Positions 1 to 5,936 of a DNA stretch of 11,050 nucleotides are shown here, one piece after another. The first letter of the stretch is position 1, and the number at the start of each line of letters is the position of its first letter. The translations under genes were made by a program, and so were the position numbers. This stretch comes from Oscillospiraceae bacterium (GTDB lineage Bacteria > Bacillota_A > Clostridia > Oscillospirales > Oscillospiraceae): positions 1-11,050 of the forward strand of contig JAFZOC010000158.1 of assembly GCA_017550765.1 (NCBI GenBank), in the 5' to 3' direction. The notes under the pieces were generated by a model. The model was not told the DNA's origin and did no database searches. It was given only the letters and a program-made list of their open reading frames with translations.

Positions 1-173
1 AGGACGTGGCCCTCTCCGGCGGCAGCTTTCAGAATCACTACCTCCTGCGCCGCCTGCCCGAGGCCCTGCGCAGCGCGGGGCTGCGGCCTCGGCTGCACCG
101 GCGGGTCTCCTGCAACGACGAGGGGATCAGCCTGGGCCAGGTGATGATCGGCCAGGCGAATCTGGACAGTTGA
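1..173 (+). CDS. hypF: HypF carbamoyltransferase, C-terminal end (partial)
   Basis: The gene enters from the left edge; 56 codons and a TGA stop (171-173) are visible. HypF activates carbamoyl phosphate and transfers the carbamoyl group to the C-terminal cysteine of HypE, the first step in making the cyanide ligands of [NiFe] hydrogenases; it is cytoplasmic. The visible part reads VALSGGSFQNHYLL near its start, the typical ALSGGxFQN segment of the Kae1-like C-terminal domain, then RRVSCNDEGISLGQ, matching the family's closing NDxGxxLGQ segment. The more common form there is PPNDGG, so the SCNDEG version is a modest variant. The stop lies 15 bases before hypC, which fits a hyp operon. The acylphosphatase and zinc-finger domains lie outside the window. 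Identification rests on about 56 residues plus the adjacent hypC-hypD-hypE. Confidence 0.87.
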   Translation, partial: DVALSGGSFQNHYLLRRLPEALRSAGLRPRLHRRVSCNDEGISLGQVMIGQANLDS

Positions 174-188
174 GAAGGATCGGAAGAT

Positions 189-410
189 ATGTGCTTGGCA
201 GTCCCTTTGAAAATCGTTGAGATCAACGGCGTGGAGGCCGTGGGCGAGGCCATGGGCATGCAGCGCAGGCTGCGGGTGGACTTCATCCCCGAGCCGAAGC
301 TGGGCGACTACGTGATCGTCCACGCGGGCTTTGCCATTGAGCGCCTGCCGGAGGAGCAGGCTCTGGACGATCTGGAGACCTGGGAGGAGCTGGATGATGC
401 GCTCCGCTGA
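189..410 (+). CDS. hypC: HypC/HybG/HupF-family hydrogenase maturation chaperone
   Basis: This 73-residue protein begins MCLAVPLKI, the family signature; Cys2, exposed after removal of Met1, is the residue that binds iron. HypC forms a complex with HypD on which the Fe(CN)2CO unit is built, then carries it to the large-subunit precursor. The rest, including RRLRVDFIPEP and GDYVIVHAGFAIERL (about residues 26-52), is the usual small beta-barrel fold. Length is normal for the family (about 75-100). Position 7 is Leu where many homologues have Gly (MCLAxPGK), a mild variation. A purine-rich GAAGGATCGGAAG stretch precedes the ATG. The 3' end overlaps the start of hypD by 17 bases, implying coupled translation. 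Placement after hypF and before hypD and hypE makes the call firm. Confidence 0.96.
   Translation: MCLAVPLKIVEINGVEAVGEAMGMQRRLRVDFIPEPKLGDYVIVHAGFAIERLPEEQALDDLETWEELDDALR
383..387 (+). promoter_or_regulatory. Ribosome binding site that sets the hypD start
   Basis: GGAGG lies inside the 3' end of hypC, 6 bases before the ATG at 394 and 9 before the ATG at 397. It supports an internal hypD start rather than the upstream in-frame ATG at 331, which has no comparable site. Confidence 0.7.
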
Positions 411-1461
411 AGAGATCCTGGCCGCTATCCGGGAGCTGAAGCCGGGACCGGTGAAGCTGATGGAGGTCTGCGGCACCCACACCATGGCCATCGCCAGGGC
501 GGGCATCAAGAGCCTGCTGCCGGAGGGCGTGGAGCTTCTGAGCGGGCCGGGCTGCCCGGTCTGCGTCACCCCGGCGGAGATCATCGACCAGATCCTGGAG
601 CTGGCCATGGAGCCGGGCCTGATCATCAGCAGCTACGGCGACATGCTGCGGGTCCCCGGGAGCAGCCCGGGAGACAGTCTGCTGCGCCGCCGGGCTATGG
701 GCGCCAGAGTGGAGATCGTCTATTCTCCCATCGACGCCATCGAGATCGCAAAAGCCAATCCCGCCAAGGAAGTGGTCTTCCTGGGCGTGGGCTTCGAGAC
801 CACCGCACCCGGCACCGCCGCCGCCGTGCTGACGGCAGCGGAGGAGGGAGTAAAGAACTTCCGCGTCTGGTCCATGCTGAAGCTGGTGGAGCCGGCGCTG
901 CGGGCGCTGATGGGCATGGAGGGCTTTGATATCCAGGGCTTCCTCTGCCCGGGCCACGTGGCCAGCATCCTGGGGGAGCGGGGCTTCCGCTTTCTGCCGG
1001 AGGAATACGGCATGCCCGCGGTGATCTCCGGCTTCGAGCCGGAGGATATCCTCCTCTCCGTCTACGCCCTGCTCCGGCAGATCCGGGAGGGCAAGCCCCG
1101 GATCCAGAACGAGTACACCCGGGCGGTGTCGAAAAACGGCAACGAGCTGGCCCAAGCCATGCTGCGCCGGGCCTTCGCGCCGCGGACGGAGCTCTGGCGG
1201 GGCCTGGGGCGGATCGAGAACAGCGGCCTCGGCCTGCGGGAAGAGCTGGGAGACTTTGACGCCCAGCGCCGCTTCGGCCTGGAGACCCTGCCGGAGCCCA
1301 AGCCCACAGCCTGCCGCTGCGGCCAGGTGATCACCGGACGGCTGGGACCCGCGGGCTGCCCGCTCTTCGGCAGACGCTGCACCCCGGAGGATCCGGTGGG
1401 ACCCTGCATGGTGAGCAGCGAAGGGGCCTGCGCCGCGGCGTATAAATACAGTTCCGTATAA
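394..1461 (+). CDS. hypD: HypD, iron-sulfur scaffold for Fe(CN)2CO assembly
   Basis: HypD is a [4Fe-4S] protein that, with HypC, holds the iron while cyanide and CO ligands are attached. The predicted protein has 355 residues; the E. coli protein is about 370. Visible motifs in order: EVCGTHT (24-30, Cys26), GPGCPVC (51-57, Cys54 and Cys57), GFETTAP (133-139), and a cysteine-rich C-terminus starting CRCGQVITG (Cys307, 309, 322, 329, 338, 346) that would hold the cluster. The reading frame is open further upstream to an ATG at 331, but that would lie deep inside hypC. The start at 394 is preceded by GGAGG at 383-387 and gives the expected N-terminus MMRSAEEILAAI. The second ATG at 397 is equally possible. 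Start overlaps hypC; TAA stop at 1459-1461. Confidence 0.97.
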   Translation: MMRSAEEILAAIRELKPGPVKLMEVCGTHTMAIARAGIKSLLPEGVELLSGPGCPVCVTPAEIIDQILELAMEPGLIISSYGDMLRVPGSSPGDSLLRRRAMGARVEIVYSPIDAIEIAKANPAKEVVFLGVGFETTAPGTAAAVLTAAEEGVKNFRVWSMLKLVEPALRALMGMEGFDIQGFLCPGHVASILGERGFRFLPEEYGMPAVISGFEPEDILLSVYALLRQIREGKPRIQNEYTRAVSKNGNELAQAMLRRAFAPRTELWRGLGRIENSGLGLREELGDFDAQRRFGLETLPEPKPTACRCGQVITGRLGPAGCPLFGRRCTPEDPVGPCMVSSEGACAAAYKYSSV

Positions 1462-1495
1462 GCTCCCCATGCACAGGAGAGCGAATAAGGAAGCG
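1461..1495 (+). repeat. 35-base intergenic repeat, copy 1 (degenerate hairpin)
   Basis: This copy starts on the last base of the hypD stop codon. It matches copy 2 (1527-1561) at 31 of 35 positions with a period of 66 bases; differences are at repeat positions 9, 18, 23 and 24. It begins AGCTCCCCATGCACAGGAGA and ends ATAAGGAAGCG. The differences break the clean palindrome seen in copy 2, so the hairpin here is weak. I read it as a decayed copy of a REP-like element. Confidence 0.75.
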
Positions 1496-1513
1496 AGAGG
1501 AAACAAGCCTTCA

Positions 1514-1549
1514 GGCGCTGCGCGCCAGCTCCCCTTGCACAGGGGAGCT
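1514..1549 (+). repeat. Double hairpin (REP-like) in the hypD-hypE spacer
   Basis: Two inverted repeats sit back to back: GGCGC (1514-1518), TGC loop, GCGCC (1522-1526), then directly AGCTCCCC (1527-1534), 7-base loop, GGGGAGCT (1542-1549). Paired adjacent palindromes between genes are typical of REP/BIME-type elements. It may fold in the mRNA and affect stability or hypE translation; that role is inference. Confidence 0.6.
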
Positions 1550-1561
1550 CATAAGGAAGCG
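1527..1561 (+). repeat. 35-base intergenic repeat, copy 2 (carries the hypE RBS)
   Basis: This second copy contains a perfect 8-base inverted repeat, AGCTCCCC (1527-1534) and GGGGAGCT (1542-1549), around a 7-base loop TTGCACA. It ends ATAAGGAAGCG, and the AAGGAA at 1553-1558 is the best Shine-Dalgarno candidate for hypE, 12 bases before its ATG. The repeat thus appears to supply, and could mask or present, the ribosome binding site of hypE. It is not a rho-independent terminator because no T-run follows. Confidence 0.78.
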
Positions 1562-1570
1562 TTTATTGAA

Positions 1571-2569
1571 ATGGACGAAATCATCACCCTTGACTATGGC
1601 AGCGGGGGGAAGAAGACCTCCCGGCTGATCGAACAGAGCATCGTCCCCGCCCTGGATAACCCCATGCTCGCCGAGCTGGGGGACGGGGCCATCCTCCCCG
1701 GGGGGGAGCGGCTGGTCTTCTCCACGGACAGCTTCGTGGTGAGCCCCCTGTTTTTCCCCGGCGGAGATATCGGCAAGCTGGCCGTCTGCGGCACGGTGAA
1801 CGACATCGCCATGTGCGGCGGCGAGCCGAAGTATCTCAGCTGCGCCTTTATCATCGAAGAGGGCCTGGGGCGCCGCGAGCTGGAGCGGATCATCGCCTCC
1901 ATGGCCGCGGCGGCCAAACAGGCCGGAGTCCAGATCGTCACCGGCGACACCAAGGTGGTGGAAAAGGGCCGGGGCGACGGGATCTATATCAACACCGCCG
2001 GCATCGGCGTGCTGAGGCACCCGGGGCTGAGCCCCGCGGCCATCCGGCCGGGGGACGCGGTGCTGGTGTCCGGCACCGTGGGAGACCACGGCACCACGGT
2101 GATGCTGGAGCGCAGCGGCATGGCCCGGGGCGAGCTCCGCTCCGACTGCGCCGCGCTCAACGCCCTGGCGGAGGAGCTGCTCTCCGCCGTGCCCGAGACC
2201 CGGGTCCTGCGGGATCCCACCCGGGGCGGCGTGGCCACCACCCTCAACGAGTTCGTGGAGGGCAGGGCTCTCGGCATCGAGCTGGAGGAGAAGGCCGTTC
2301 CCCTTCGCCCGGCGGTGCAGTCCGCCTGCGAGCTGCTGGGCCTGGATCCCCTCTACTGCGCCAACGAGGGCAAGCTCCTGGCGGTGGTGCCCGCGGAGCG
2401 GACGGAGGAGGCCCTGGCGGCGCTGCGGCGCTTCCCCGAGGGGAAGGATGCCGCGCGCATCGGCAGCGTGACGGAGGCGTATCCCGGGAAACTGGTGATG
2501 CGCACGCCGCTCGGCGGACGGCGGGTGCTCCAGAAGCTCACCGGCGCCCAGCTGCCCAGAATTTGTTAG
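1571..2569 (+). CDS. hypE: HypE, hydrogenase cyanide-ligand dehydratase
   Basis: HypE takes a carbamoyl group from HypF on its C-terminal cysteine, dehydrates it with ATP to a thiocyanate and passes cyanide to iron on HypC-HypD. The 332-residue protein starts MDEIITLDYGSGGKKTSRLI, has FSTDSFVVSPL (50-60), FPGGDIGKLAVCGTVNDIAM (62-81, the PurM-like ATP-binding signature), TGDTKVVEKG, DPTRGGVATTLNE and CANEGKLLAVV, and ends in PRIC. That terminal Cys332 is the conserved carbamoyl acceptor, so the enzyme looks intact. The frame stays open upstream to an ATG at 1470 (34 extra codons), but that stretch is translated repeat DNA and is absent from the usual family start, so I place the start at 1571. 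AAGGAA at 1553-1558 is the likely ribosome binding site, with rather long spacing. TAG stop. Confidence 0.97.
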   Translation: MDEIITLDYGSGGKKTSRLIEQSIVPALDNPMLAELGDGAILPGGERLVFSTDSFVVSPLFFPGGDIGKLAVCGTVNDIAMCGGEPKYLSCAFIIEEGLGRRELERIIASMAAAAKQAGVQIVTGDTKVVEKGRGDGIYINTAGIGVLRHPGLSPAAIRPGDAVLVSGTVGDHGTTVMLERSGMARGELRSDCAALNALAEELLSAVPETRVLRDPTRGGVATTLNEFVEGRALGIELEEKAVPLRPAVQSACELLGLDPLYCANEGKLLAVVPAERTEEALAALRRFPEGKDAARIGSVTEAYPGKLVMRTPLGGRRVLQKLTGAQLPRIC

Positions 2570-2658
2570 CAAAAACCCTGACTATATAGGCAAGAACCGC
2601 AGCAAATACCATTTCTGGTCGATTGCGAAGGAAGGACGCAGAGAGGGAAAAAGCTTAA

Positions 2659-2782
2659 CAGGGACCCGAAGGGGATCACGATCCGTTTTTGACGGGGCTT
2701 TGCCCCGGAAAAACACCCTGAGGCGAACTGAGCGAGCCCTCGCGCCGACCAAAGCGGACTTTCGCCCGCCGCGATAAGCGCG
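2659..2782 (+). promoter_or_regulatory. Hairpin-rich untranslated region before the hydrogenase block
   Basis: The 243 bases between hypE and mbhK (2570-2812) hold no convincing gene. Within them several inverted repeats follow each other: an outer pair CAGGG (2659-2663)/CCCTG (2716-2720) enclosing CCC-GAA-GGG (2665-2673) and a long hairpin (2685-2714); then GCGA (2732-2735)/TCGC (2740-2743); then CGCG (2770-2773)/CGCG (2779-2782). If transcribed, this would be a highly structured leader ending about 20 bases before the mbhK ribosome binding site (CGGAG, 2801-2805). It could be a cis-regulatory RNA or a multi-copy intergenic element. I do not recognise a known riboswitch class. Confidence 0.4.
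2685..2714. repeat. Strong inverted repeat GTTTTT..CGGGGC-TTT-GCCCCG..AAAAAC
   Basis: Perfect 6-base GC stem CGGGGC (2693-2698)/GCCCCG (2702-2707) with a TTT loop, flanked by a further complementary pair GTTTTT (2685-2690)/AAAAAC (2709-2714) across a small GA/G internal mismatch. The T-run lies before and the A-run after the GC stem on either strand, the reverse of an intrinsic terminator, so it is better read as a structural hairpin. Confidence 0.7.
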
Positions 2783-2812
2783 AGTCACTCATTTGTGAAA
2801 CGGAGTTTTGCA

Positions 2813-3253
2813 ATGGACAAAAATCGATACGGAGAGGTGAAGAACTTGCAGCAGGAGTACAAGAGGATCGACATCACAAAAGACCAGATCGTACCCATTG
2901 CCGAGAAGATGCGGAAGAACGGCGTATACCTGGTGATGATCCACGCTTTCCTGAACAAAGAGGGGAAGATGGACATCTCATGGGACTACGCGGTGGACCC
3001 GATCGTGGAATCCTACCACGTGGTCGGGGAGACCACCGTTCCCTCCATCGGCGAGATCTACGACGAGGCCGCCCGCTGGCCCGAGAGGGAGCTGAACGAG
3101 CTGTTCGGTCTCAACTTCGAGGGGCTGGACGTGTCCAAGCGTCTGTTTCTGCCGGAGGATCTGCTGGAGACCCAGGGCAAGGGACAGATCATGGTCACAC
3201 CGCTCAGTGAGCTGGTGGAGAAGAACCAGAAGAAGAAGGAGGGAAGCGTATGA
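2813..3253 (+). CDS. mbhK: NuoC-like (30 kDa) hydrogenase subunit, MbhK/EchD type
   Basis: This soluble protein (146 residues) belongs to the complex I 30-kDa/NuoC family. In group 4 hydrogenases this subunit sits on the cytoplasmic arm and packs against the large subunit; it has no cofactor or catalytic residues of its own. The family signature is seen near the C-terminus: ARWPERELNELFGLNFEG then KRLFLPEDL, the usual xREExELFG...LFLP pattern. The length fits the short hydrogenase form, not the longer respiratory NuoC. The ATG at 2813 has GGAG 7 bases upstream; a GTG at 2795 in the same frame is less likely, since it overlaps that site. The stop overlaps the large-subunit start (ATGA). It is the first gene after the structured spacer and probably the first of the hydrogenase transcript. 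Confidence 0.87.
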   Translation: MDKNRYGEVKNLQQEYKRIDITKDQIVPIAEKMRKNGVYLVMIHAFLNKEGKMDISWDYAVDPIVESYHVVGETTVPSIGEIYDEAARWPERELNELFGLNFEGLDVSKRLFLPEDLLETQGKGQIMVTPLSELVEKNQKKKEGSV

Positions 3254-4332
3254 GCTACATCGTACCCATTGGGCCGTACCATCCCGCATTGGAGGAGCCG
3301 GTTCACGCCAGGCTCATCACCGAGGGCGAGGTCATCAAGGACGCGGAAGTCTTTGTCGGCTACAACCACCGGGGCATTGAAAAGCTGGCCACGGAGCGCA
3401 ACGCCATCCAGACCCTGGTGTTGGTGGAGCGCGTCTGCGGCATCTGCTCCCATTCCCACGCCTTTACCTACGCCATGACGGTGGAGAAGATCAACGGCAT
3501 CGAGGTGCCCAAGCGCGGCGACTACATCCGCGTGATCACCGCGGAGCTGGAGCGTCTCCACTCCCATTTCCTGTGGCTGGGCATCGCCTGCCACATCATC
3601 GGCCACGACAGCATGTTCATGCATATCTGGGACGAGCGCGAGCTGGTCATGGATCTGCTGGAGAAGATGACCGGCAACCGCGTCAACTACGCCATGGTCA
3701 CCATCGGCGGCAGCCGCCGGGACGTCAGCGACGAGCTCCGCCGGGAGATCCTGGACGCCTGCGACAAGCTGAAGGCGCCCCTGGACCGCATCACCGAGAT
3801 CGCCCTCACCGACAAGACCATCGCCCTGCGCACCAAGGGCGTGGGCGTCCTGAAGCGGGAAGACGCCCTGCGCCTGGGCGCCATCGGCCCCCATGCCCGC
3901 GCCTCCGGCGTGGACATCGACGTGCGCCGCGACGCGCCCTACTCCGCCTACGGCGACTTCGAGTTCGACGTGCCCGTGGTGGACAGCGGCGACGTCTTCG
4001 CCCGCGTCGTGGTCCGCGCGCTGGAGTGCTACGAGAGCATCAAGATCATCCGCCAGGCCCTGGAGAACCTGCCCGCCGGTCCGATCAACCTGGGCAACAA
4101 GCTCGTCAAGATCAAGGAAGGACAGGCCGTGGCCCGTCACGAGGCGCCCCGCGGCCAGCTGAGCCACATGGTGGTCGGCAACGGCAGCCTGAACAACCAC
4201 CGGATCTCCGTCCATGTGCCTTCCTTCAAGAACACGCCCACCGTCCCCTTCATGCTGCGGGGCAACACCGTGGCGGACGCGGGGCTCATCATCGCCAGCA
4301 TCGACCCCTGCTTCAGCTGTCTGGACCGCTGA
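3250..4332 (+). CDS. mbhL: [NiFe] hydrogenase large (catalytic) subunit, group 4 MbhL/EchE type
   Basis: This 360-residue protein binds the NiFe(CN)2CO centre and reduces protons to H2 (or the reverse) on the cytoplasmic side of the membrane complex. The four nickel ligands are all present: RVCGICSHSH (61-70, Cys63 and Cys66) and DPCFSC (352-357, Cys354 and Cys357). This separates it from NuoD and from Mbs/Mbx-type relatives that lost cysteines. YNHRGIEKL (38-46) and the ELERLHSHFLWLG segment are also typical. The protein ends DPCFSCLDR and stops, so no C-terminal peptide is left to be cleaved. AAGGAGGG at 3236-3243 precedes the ATG by 6 bases, and the start overlaps the mbhK stop. Flanking hyp genes and Mrp-like genes point to the Mbh (4d) branch; a phylogeny against Ech (4e) would be needed to fix this. 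Confidence 0.95.
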   Translation: MSYIVPIGPYHPALEEPVHARLITEGEVIKDAEVFVGYNHRGIEKLATERNAIQTLVLVERVCGICSHSHAFTYAMTVEKINGIEVPKRGDYIRVITAELERLHSHFLWLGIACHIIGHDSMFMHIWDERELVMDLLEKMTGNRVNYAMVTIGGSRRDVSDELRREILDACDKLKAPLDRITEIALTDKTIALRTKGVGVLKREDALRLGAIGPHARASGVDIDVRRDAPYSAYGDFEFDVPVVDSGDVFARVVVRALECYESIKIIRQALENLPAGPINLGNKLVKIKEGQAVARHEAPRGQLSHMVVGNGSLNNHRISVHVPSFKNTPTVPFMLRGNTVADAGLIIASIDPCFSCLDR

Positions 4333-4338
4333 CGCGGG

Positions 4339-4680
4339 ATGCACGAACTGGCTTTGACCGAGGGCATCATCCAGATCGTCCGGGAACAGGCCGAGATCAA
4401 CGGCTTCGACCGGGTGCTGGAGATCCGCCTTCGGGTGGGAGAGTATTCCGGGATCGTCCCGGAATGCCTGCTGGAATTCTTCCCCATCGCCTCCAGGGGG
4501 ACCCCTGCCGAGGGCGCCGCGCTGACGATCCAGCCGGTGCCCGCCGCGTTCCGCTGCTTCGGCTGCGGATACGAGGGGCCTGTCCCGCGGCGGACCGCCT
4601 GCTGCCCCGACTGCGGCAGCACGGCCATCCGCATGACGGTGGGCAGGGAGTTCTACGTGGAGGATATGAAGGTAGAGTGA
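4339..4680 (+). CDS. hypA: HypA, nickel-delivery metallochaperone
   Basis: HypA works with the GTPase HypB to insert nickel into the large subunit once the Fe(CN)2CO unit is in place. The 113-residue protein starts MHELALTEGI; His2 with the free N-terminus is the known nickel site. The C-terminal half has the structural zinc site, CFGC (73-76) and CPDC (89-92), with an extra Cys88 next to it. Length is typical. The gene starts 6 bases after the mbhL stop and has no good Shine-Dalgarno, so translation is probably coupled to mbhL, the protein it serves. It lies apart from hypFCDE and inside the structural operon, with no hypB after it. After it comes a 130-base gap with a hairpin. Confidence 0.96.
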   Translation: MHELALTEGIIQIVREQAEINGFDRVLEIRLRVGEYSGIVPECLLEFFPIASRGTPAEGAALTIQPVPAAFRCFGCGYEGPVPRRTACCPDCGSTAIRMTVGREFYVEDMKVE

Positions 4681-4761
4681 CGGAGCACCGACTGCCGTAT
4701 ATCCATCGAGCTCGAGCATTTCCCCTGGCGTCCCGGACTGGGACAACGATCTAGCCCGGGC

Positions 4762-4780
4762 CCGCCCCGCACGGGGACGG
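4762..4780. repeat. GC-rich hairpin in the hypA-mbhA gap
   Basis: CCGCCCC (4762-4768) can pair with GGGGACGG (4773-4780) around the loop GCAC, leaving one bulged A. A second small inverted repeat, GTCCC (4730-4734)/GGGAC (4740-4744), precedes it. No T-run follows, so it is not a clear terminator. It sits 14 bases before the mbhA ribosome binding site and could tune expression of the antiporter block or protect a processed mRNA end (inference). The rest of the 4681-4810 gap shows nothing I can name. Confidence 0.45.
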
Positions 4781-4810
4781 ATCCGGAGAGAAGAAAGGAG
4801 AGATCCTACC

Positions 4811-5332
4811 TTGCAAAAGACGAGATTCCCTGCCGTCGTAGCGACCTTCATCGTCTGCTTCGCCTTCTGGCTGCTGCTGACCTGGTCCTTCGCCGTGCAG
4901 GAGCTGATCGCGGGCGCCGTGGTCAGTCTGGCGGTGGCGCTCTTCGCCGCGCGCTTCTTCATCCATGAGAAGGCCTTCTGGTTCGCCGACCCCCTGAAGT
5001 TCTTCAGCGGCCTGATCTACTGGCTGTTCATCTTCCCGGTGGAGCTCATCAAGGCCAACCTGAACATGGCGAAGATCTGCTTCGGCGGCTGCAAAAAGAT
5101 CGCCCCGGGCATCGTGAAGGTCCCCGTGGACCTGAAGTCCGATTACGGCCAGGCGGCCCTGGCCAACTCCATCACCCTGACTCCCGGCACCATCACCATG
5201 GAGGTCGCCGAGGAAGAGGGGCAGACCTACTATTACATCCACTGGATCGACGTCACCGCGCCCTCCGGCAAAGAGGCCGGCGACGCGATCAAGGGCACTC
5301 TGGAAAAAGGCTTAAGGAGGGTATGGGAATGA
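4811..5332 (+). CDS. mbhA: MnhE/MrpE-like subunit, MbhA type
   Basis: A 173-residue membrane protein of the Mrp antiporter subunit E family, first gene of the ion-translocating arm. Hydrophobic segments lie at about 8-25, 30-48 and 63-82, followed by a soluble cytoplasmic domain of about 90 residues. The family signature ANSITLTPGTI is at 118-128, followed by TMEV and YIHWIDV. The start is a TTG at 4811, chosen because AAAGGAG at 4794-4800 lies 10 bases upstream and the resulting N-terminus MQKTRFPAVVATF leads straight into the first membrane helix; no ATG lies in a better position. In Mbh and Mrp complexes this subunit helps form the bundle next to the B, C and D subunits; its precise job is not settled. 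Confidence 0.9.
   Translation: MQKTRFPAVVATFIVCFAFWLLLTWSFAVQELIAGAVVSLAVALFAARFFIHEKAFWFADPLKFFSGLIYWLFIFPVELIKANLNMAKICFGGCKKIAPGIVKVPVDLKSDYGQAALANSITLTPGTITMEVAEEEGQTYYYIHWIDVTAPSGKEAGDAIKGTLEKGLRRVWE
5314..5320 (+). promoter_or_regulatory. Ribosome binding site that sets the mbhB start
   Basis: AAGGAGG lies 2 bases before an ATG at 5323, which is too close, and 8 bases before the next in-frame ATG at 5329, which is ideal. It therefore favours 5329, where the ATG also overlaps the mbhA TGA stop. Confidence 0.7.
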
Positions 5333-5595
5333 TCGATCTTCTCATCTGCGCGATCGTATTCGCCCTGCTCGCCGCCCTGACCCTGATCCGGCTGGGCAAG
5401 GGCCCCAACGCCGCCGACCGCATGGTGGCCGGCGACAGCGCCGACACTCTGATCTGCTGCGCGCTGGTGCTCTTCTCCCTGTTCTCGGGGCGCGGGATCT
5501 ATCTGGACATCGCGCTCGTGGCGGCGCTCTTCGGCGTGATCGACACGCTGCTGGTGGGGCGCTATCTCGAGAAGGAAGGGGGCAAAGACAAATGA
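5329..5595 (+). CDS. mbhB: MnhF/MrpF-like subunit, MbhB type
   Basis: An 88-residue, three-helix membrane protein of the MrpF family. Helices are at about 3-20, 38-54 and 58-78. The loop GPNAADRMVAGD (25-36) is the family signature (GPxxxDRxxAxD), with an Asp-containing third helix YLDIALVAAL. It is part of the Mrp-like arm that in Mbh hydrogenase carries Na+/H+ exchange. The start is set at 5329 rather than 5323 by Shine-Dalgarno spacing and the ATGA overlap with mbhA. The 3' end also overlaps mbhC by ATGA, so the three small subunits are probably made by coupled translation in similar amounts. Confidence 0.93.
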   Translation: MIDLLICAIVFALLAALTLIRLGKGPNAADRMVAGDSADTLICCALVLFSLFSGRGIYLDIALVAALFGVIDTLLVGRYLEKEGGKDK

Positions 5596-5936
5596 TCGTT
5601 CGGATCATCGCTGACGTGCTGATCGCCATCGGCGCGATCTTCGCCCTCGCAGGCGTCATCGGCATCCTGAAGATGCCCGACACCTACAGCCGTATGCAGG
5701 CCAGCACCTGCATCGCCACCCTGGGCATGCTGGGCGCGATGCTCGGCGGCCTGGTCTATGCCATCTTCGTGCTCGGCAGCGCCTCCGCCGCGATCAAGAT
5801 CGCGGTCATCGCCCTGCTGATCCTGGTCACCAACCCCCTGGGCTCCCACGCGCTGGCGAAGGGCGCCTACAAGGCGGGCATCCGTCCGGAGAAGAAGATG
5901 GACACCGACGACTTGGGGAGGGATCTCTATGATTAA
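5592..5936 (+). CDS. mbhC: MnhG/MrpG-like subunit, MbhC type
   Basis: A 114-residue, three-helix membrane protein of the MrpG/PhaG family. Helices are at about 4-26, 40-62 and 65-80. Signatures are GVIGILKMPDTYSRMQAST (21-39, the RxPDxYxRxxA pattern) and TNPLGSHALAKGAYKAG (80-96, the TNPxxxHxxxxAAYxxG pattern). A charged cytoplasmic tail follows (RPEKKMDTDDLGRD). It forms the third small subunit of the antiporter bundle. A GAAGGAAGGGGG stretch lies about 10 bases upstream. Start overlaps the mbhB stop by ATGA; the end overlaps mbhD by 8 bases. Confidence 0.94.
   Translation: MIVRIIADVLIAIGAIFALAGVIGILKMPDTYSRMQASTCIATLGMLGAMLGGLVYAIFVLGSASAAIKIAVIALLILVTNPLGSHALAKGAYKAGIRPEKKMDTDDLGRDLYD

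Noticed and set aside
331..393. Longer HypD starting at the ATG at 331.
   Set aside because: It would overlap most of the 3' third of hypC and adds 21 residues with no family support; GGAGG at 383-387 points to 394 or 397.
1470..1570. Longer HypE with 34 extra N-terminal residues starting at the ATG at 1470.
   Set aside because: The added residues come from the 35-base repeats and do not resemble any HypE N-terminus; the start at 1571 matches the family.
2563..2590. Possible promoter TTGTTA (2563-2568), 16 bases, TATAGG (2585-2590), just at the end of hypE.
   Set aside because: Both boxes are weak matches to the sigma-A consensus, and the -35 box lies inside the hypE stop. A transcript start here is possible but the sequence alone does not support it well enough to annotate.
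2685..2720. Rho-independent terminator after hypE.
   Set aside because: The GC stem is good, but the T-run precedes it and an A-run follows, on both strands; no U-tract comes after the stem.
2582..2788. A 68-codon minus-strand open frame filling the hypE-mbhK spacer.
   Set aside because: The product is Arg-rich with no recognisable motif, it crosses the strong hairpin at 2685-2714, and the gene direction is opposite to everything else. Better explained as chance coding in a structured element.
3250..4332. Large subunit being a non-hydrogenase relative (NuoD, Mbs or Mbx type).
   Set aside because: All four nickel-binding cysteines (CGIC and DPCFSC) are present and hyp genes flank the cluster.
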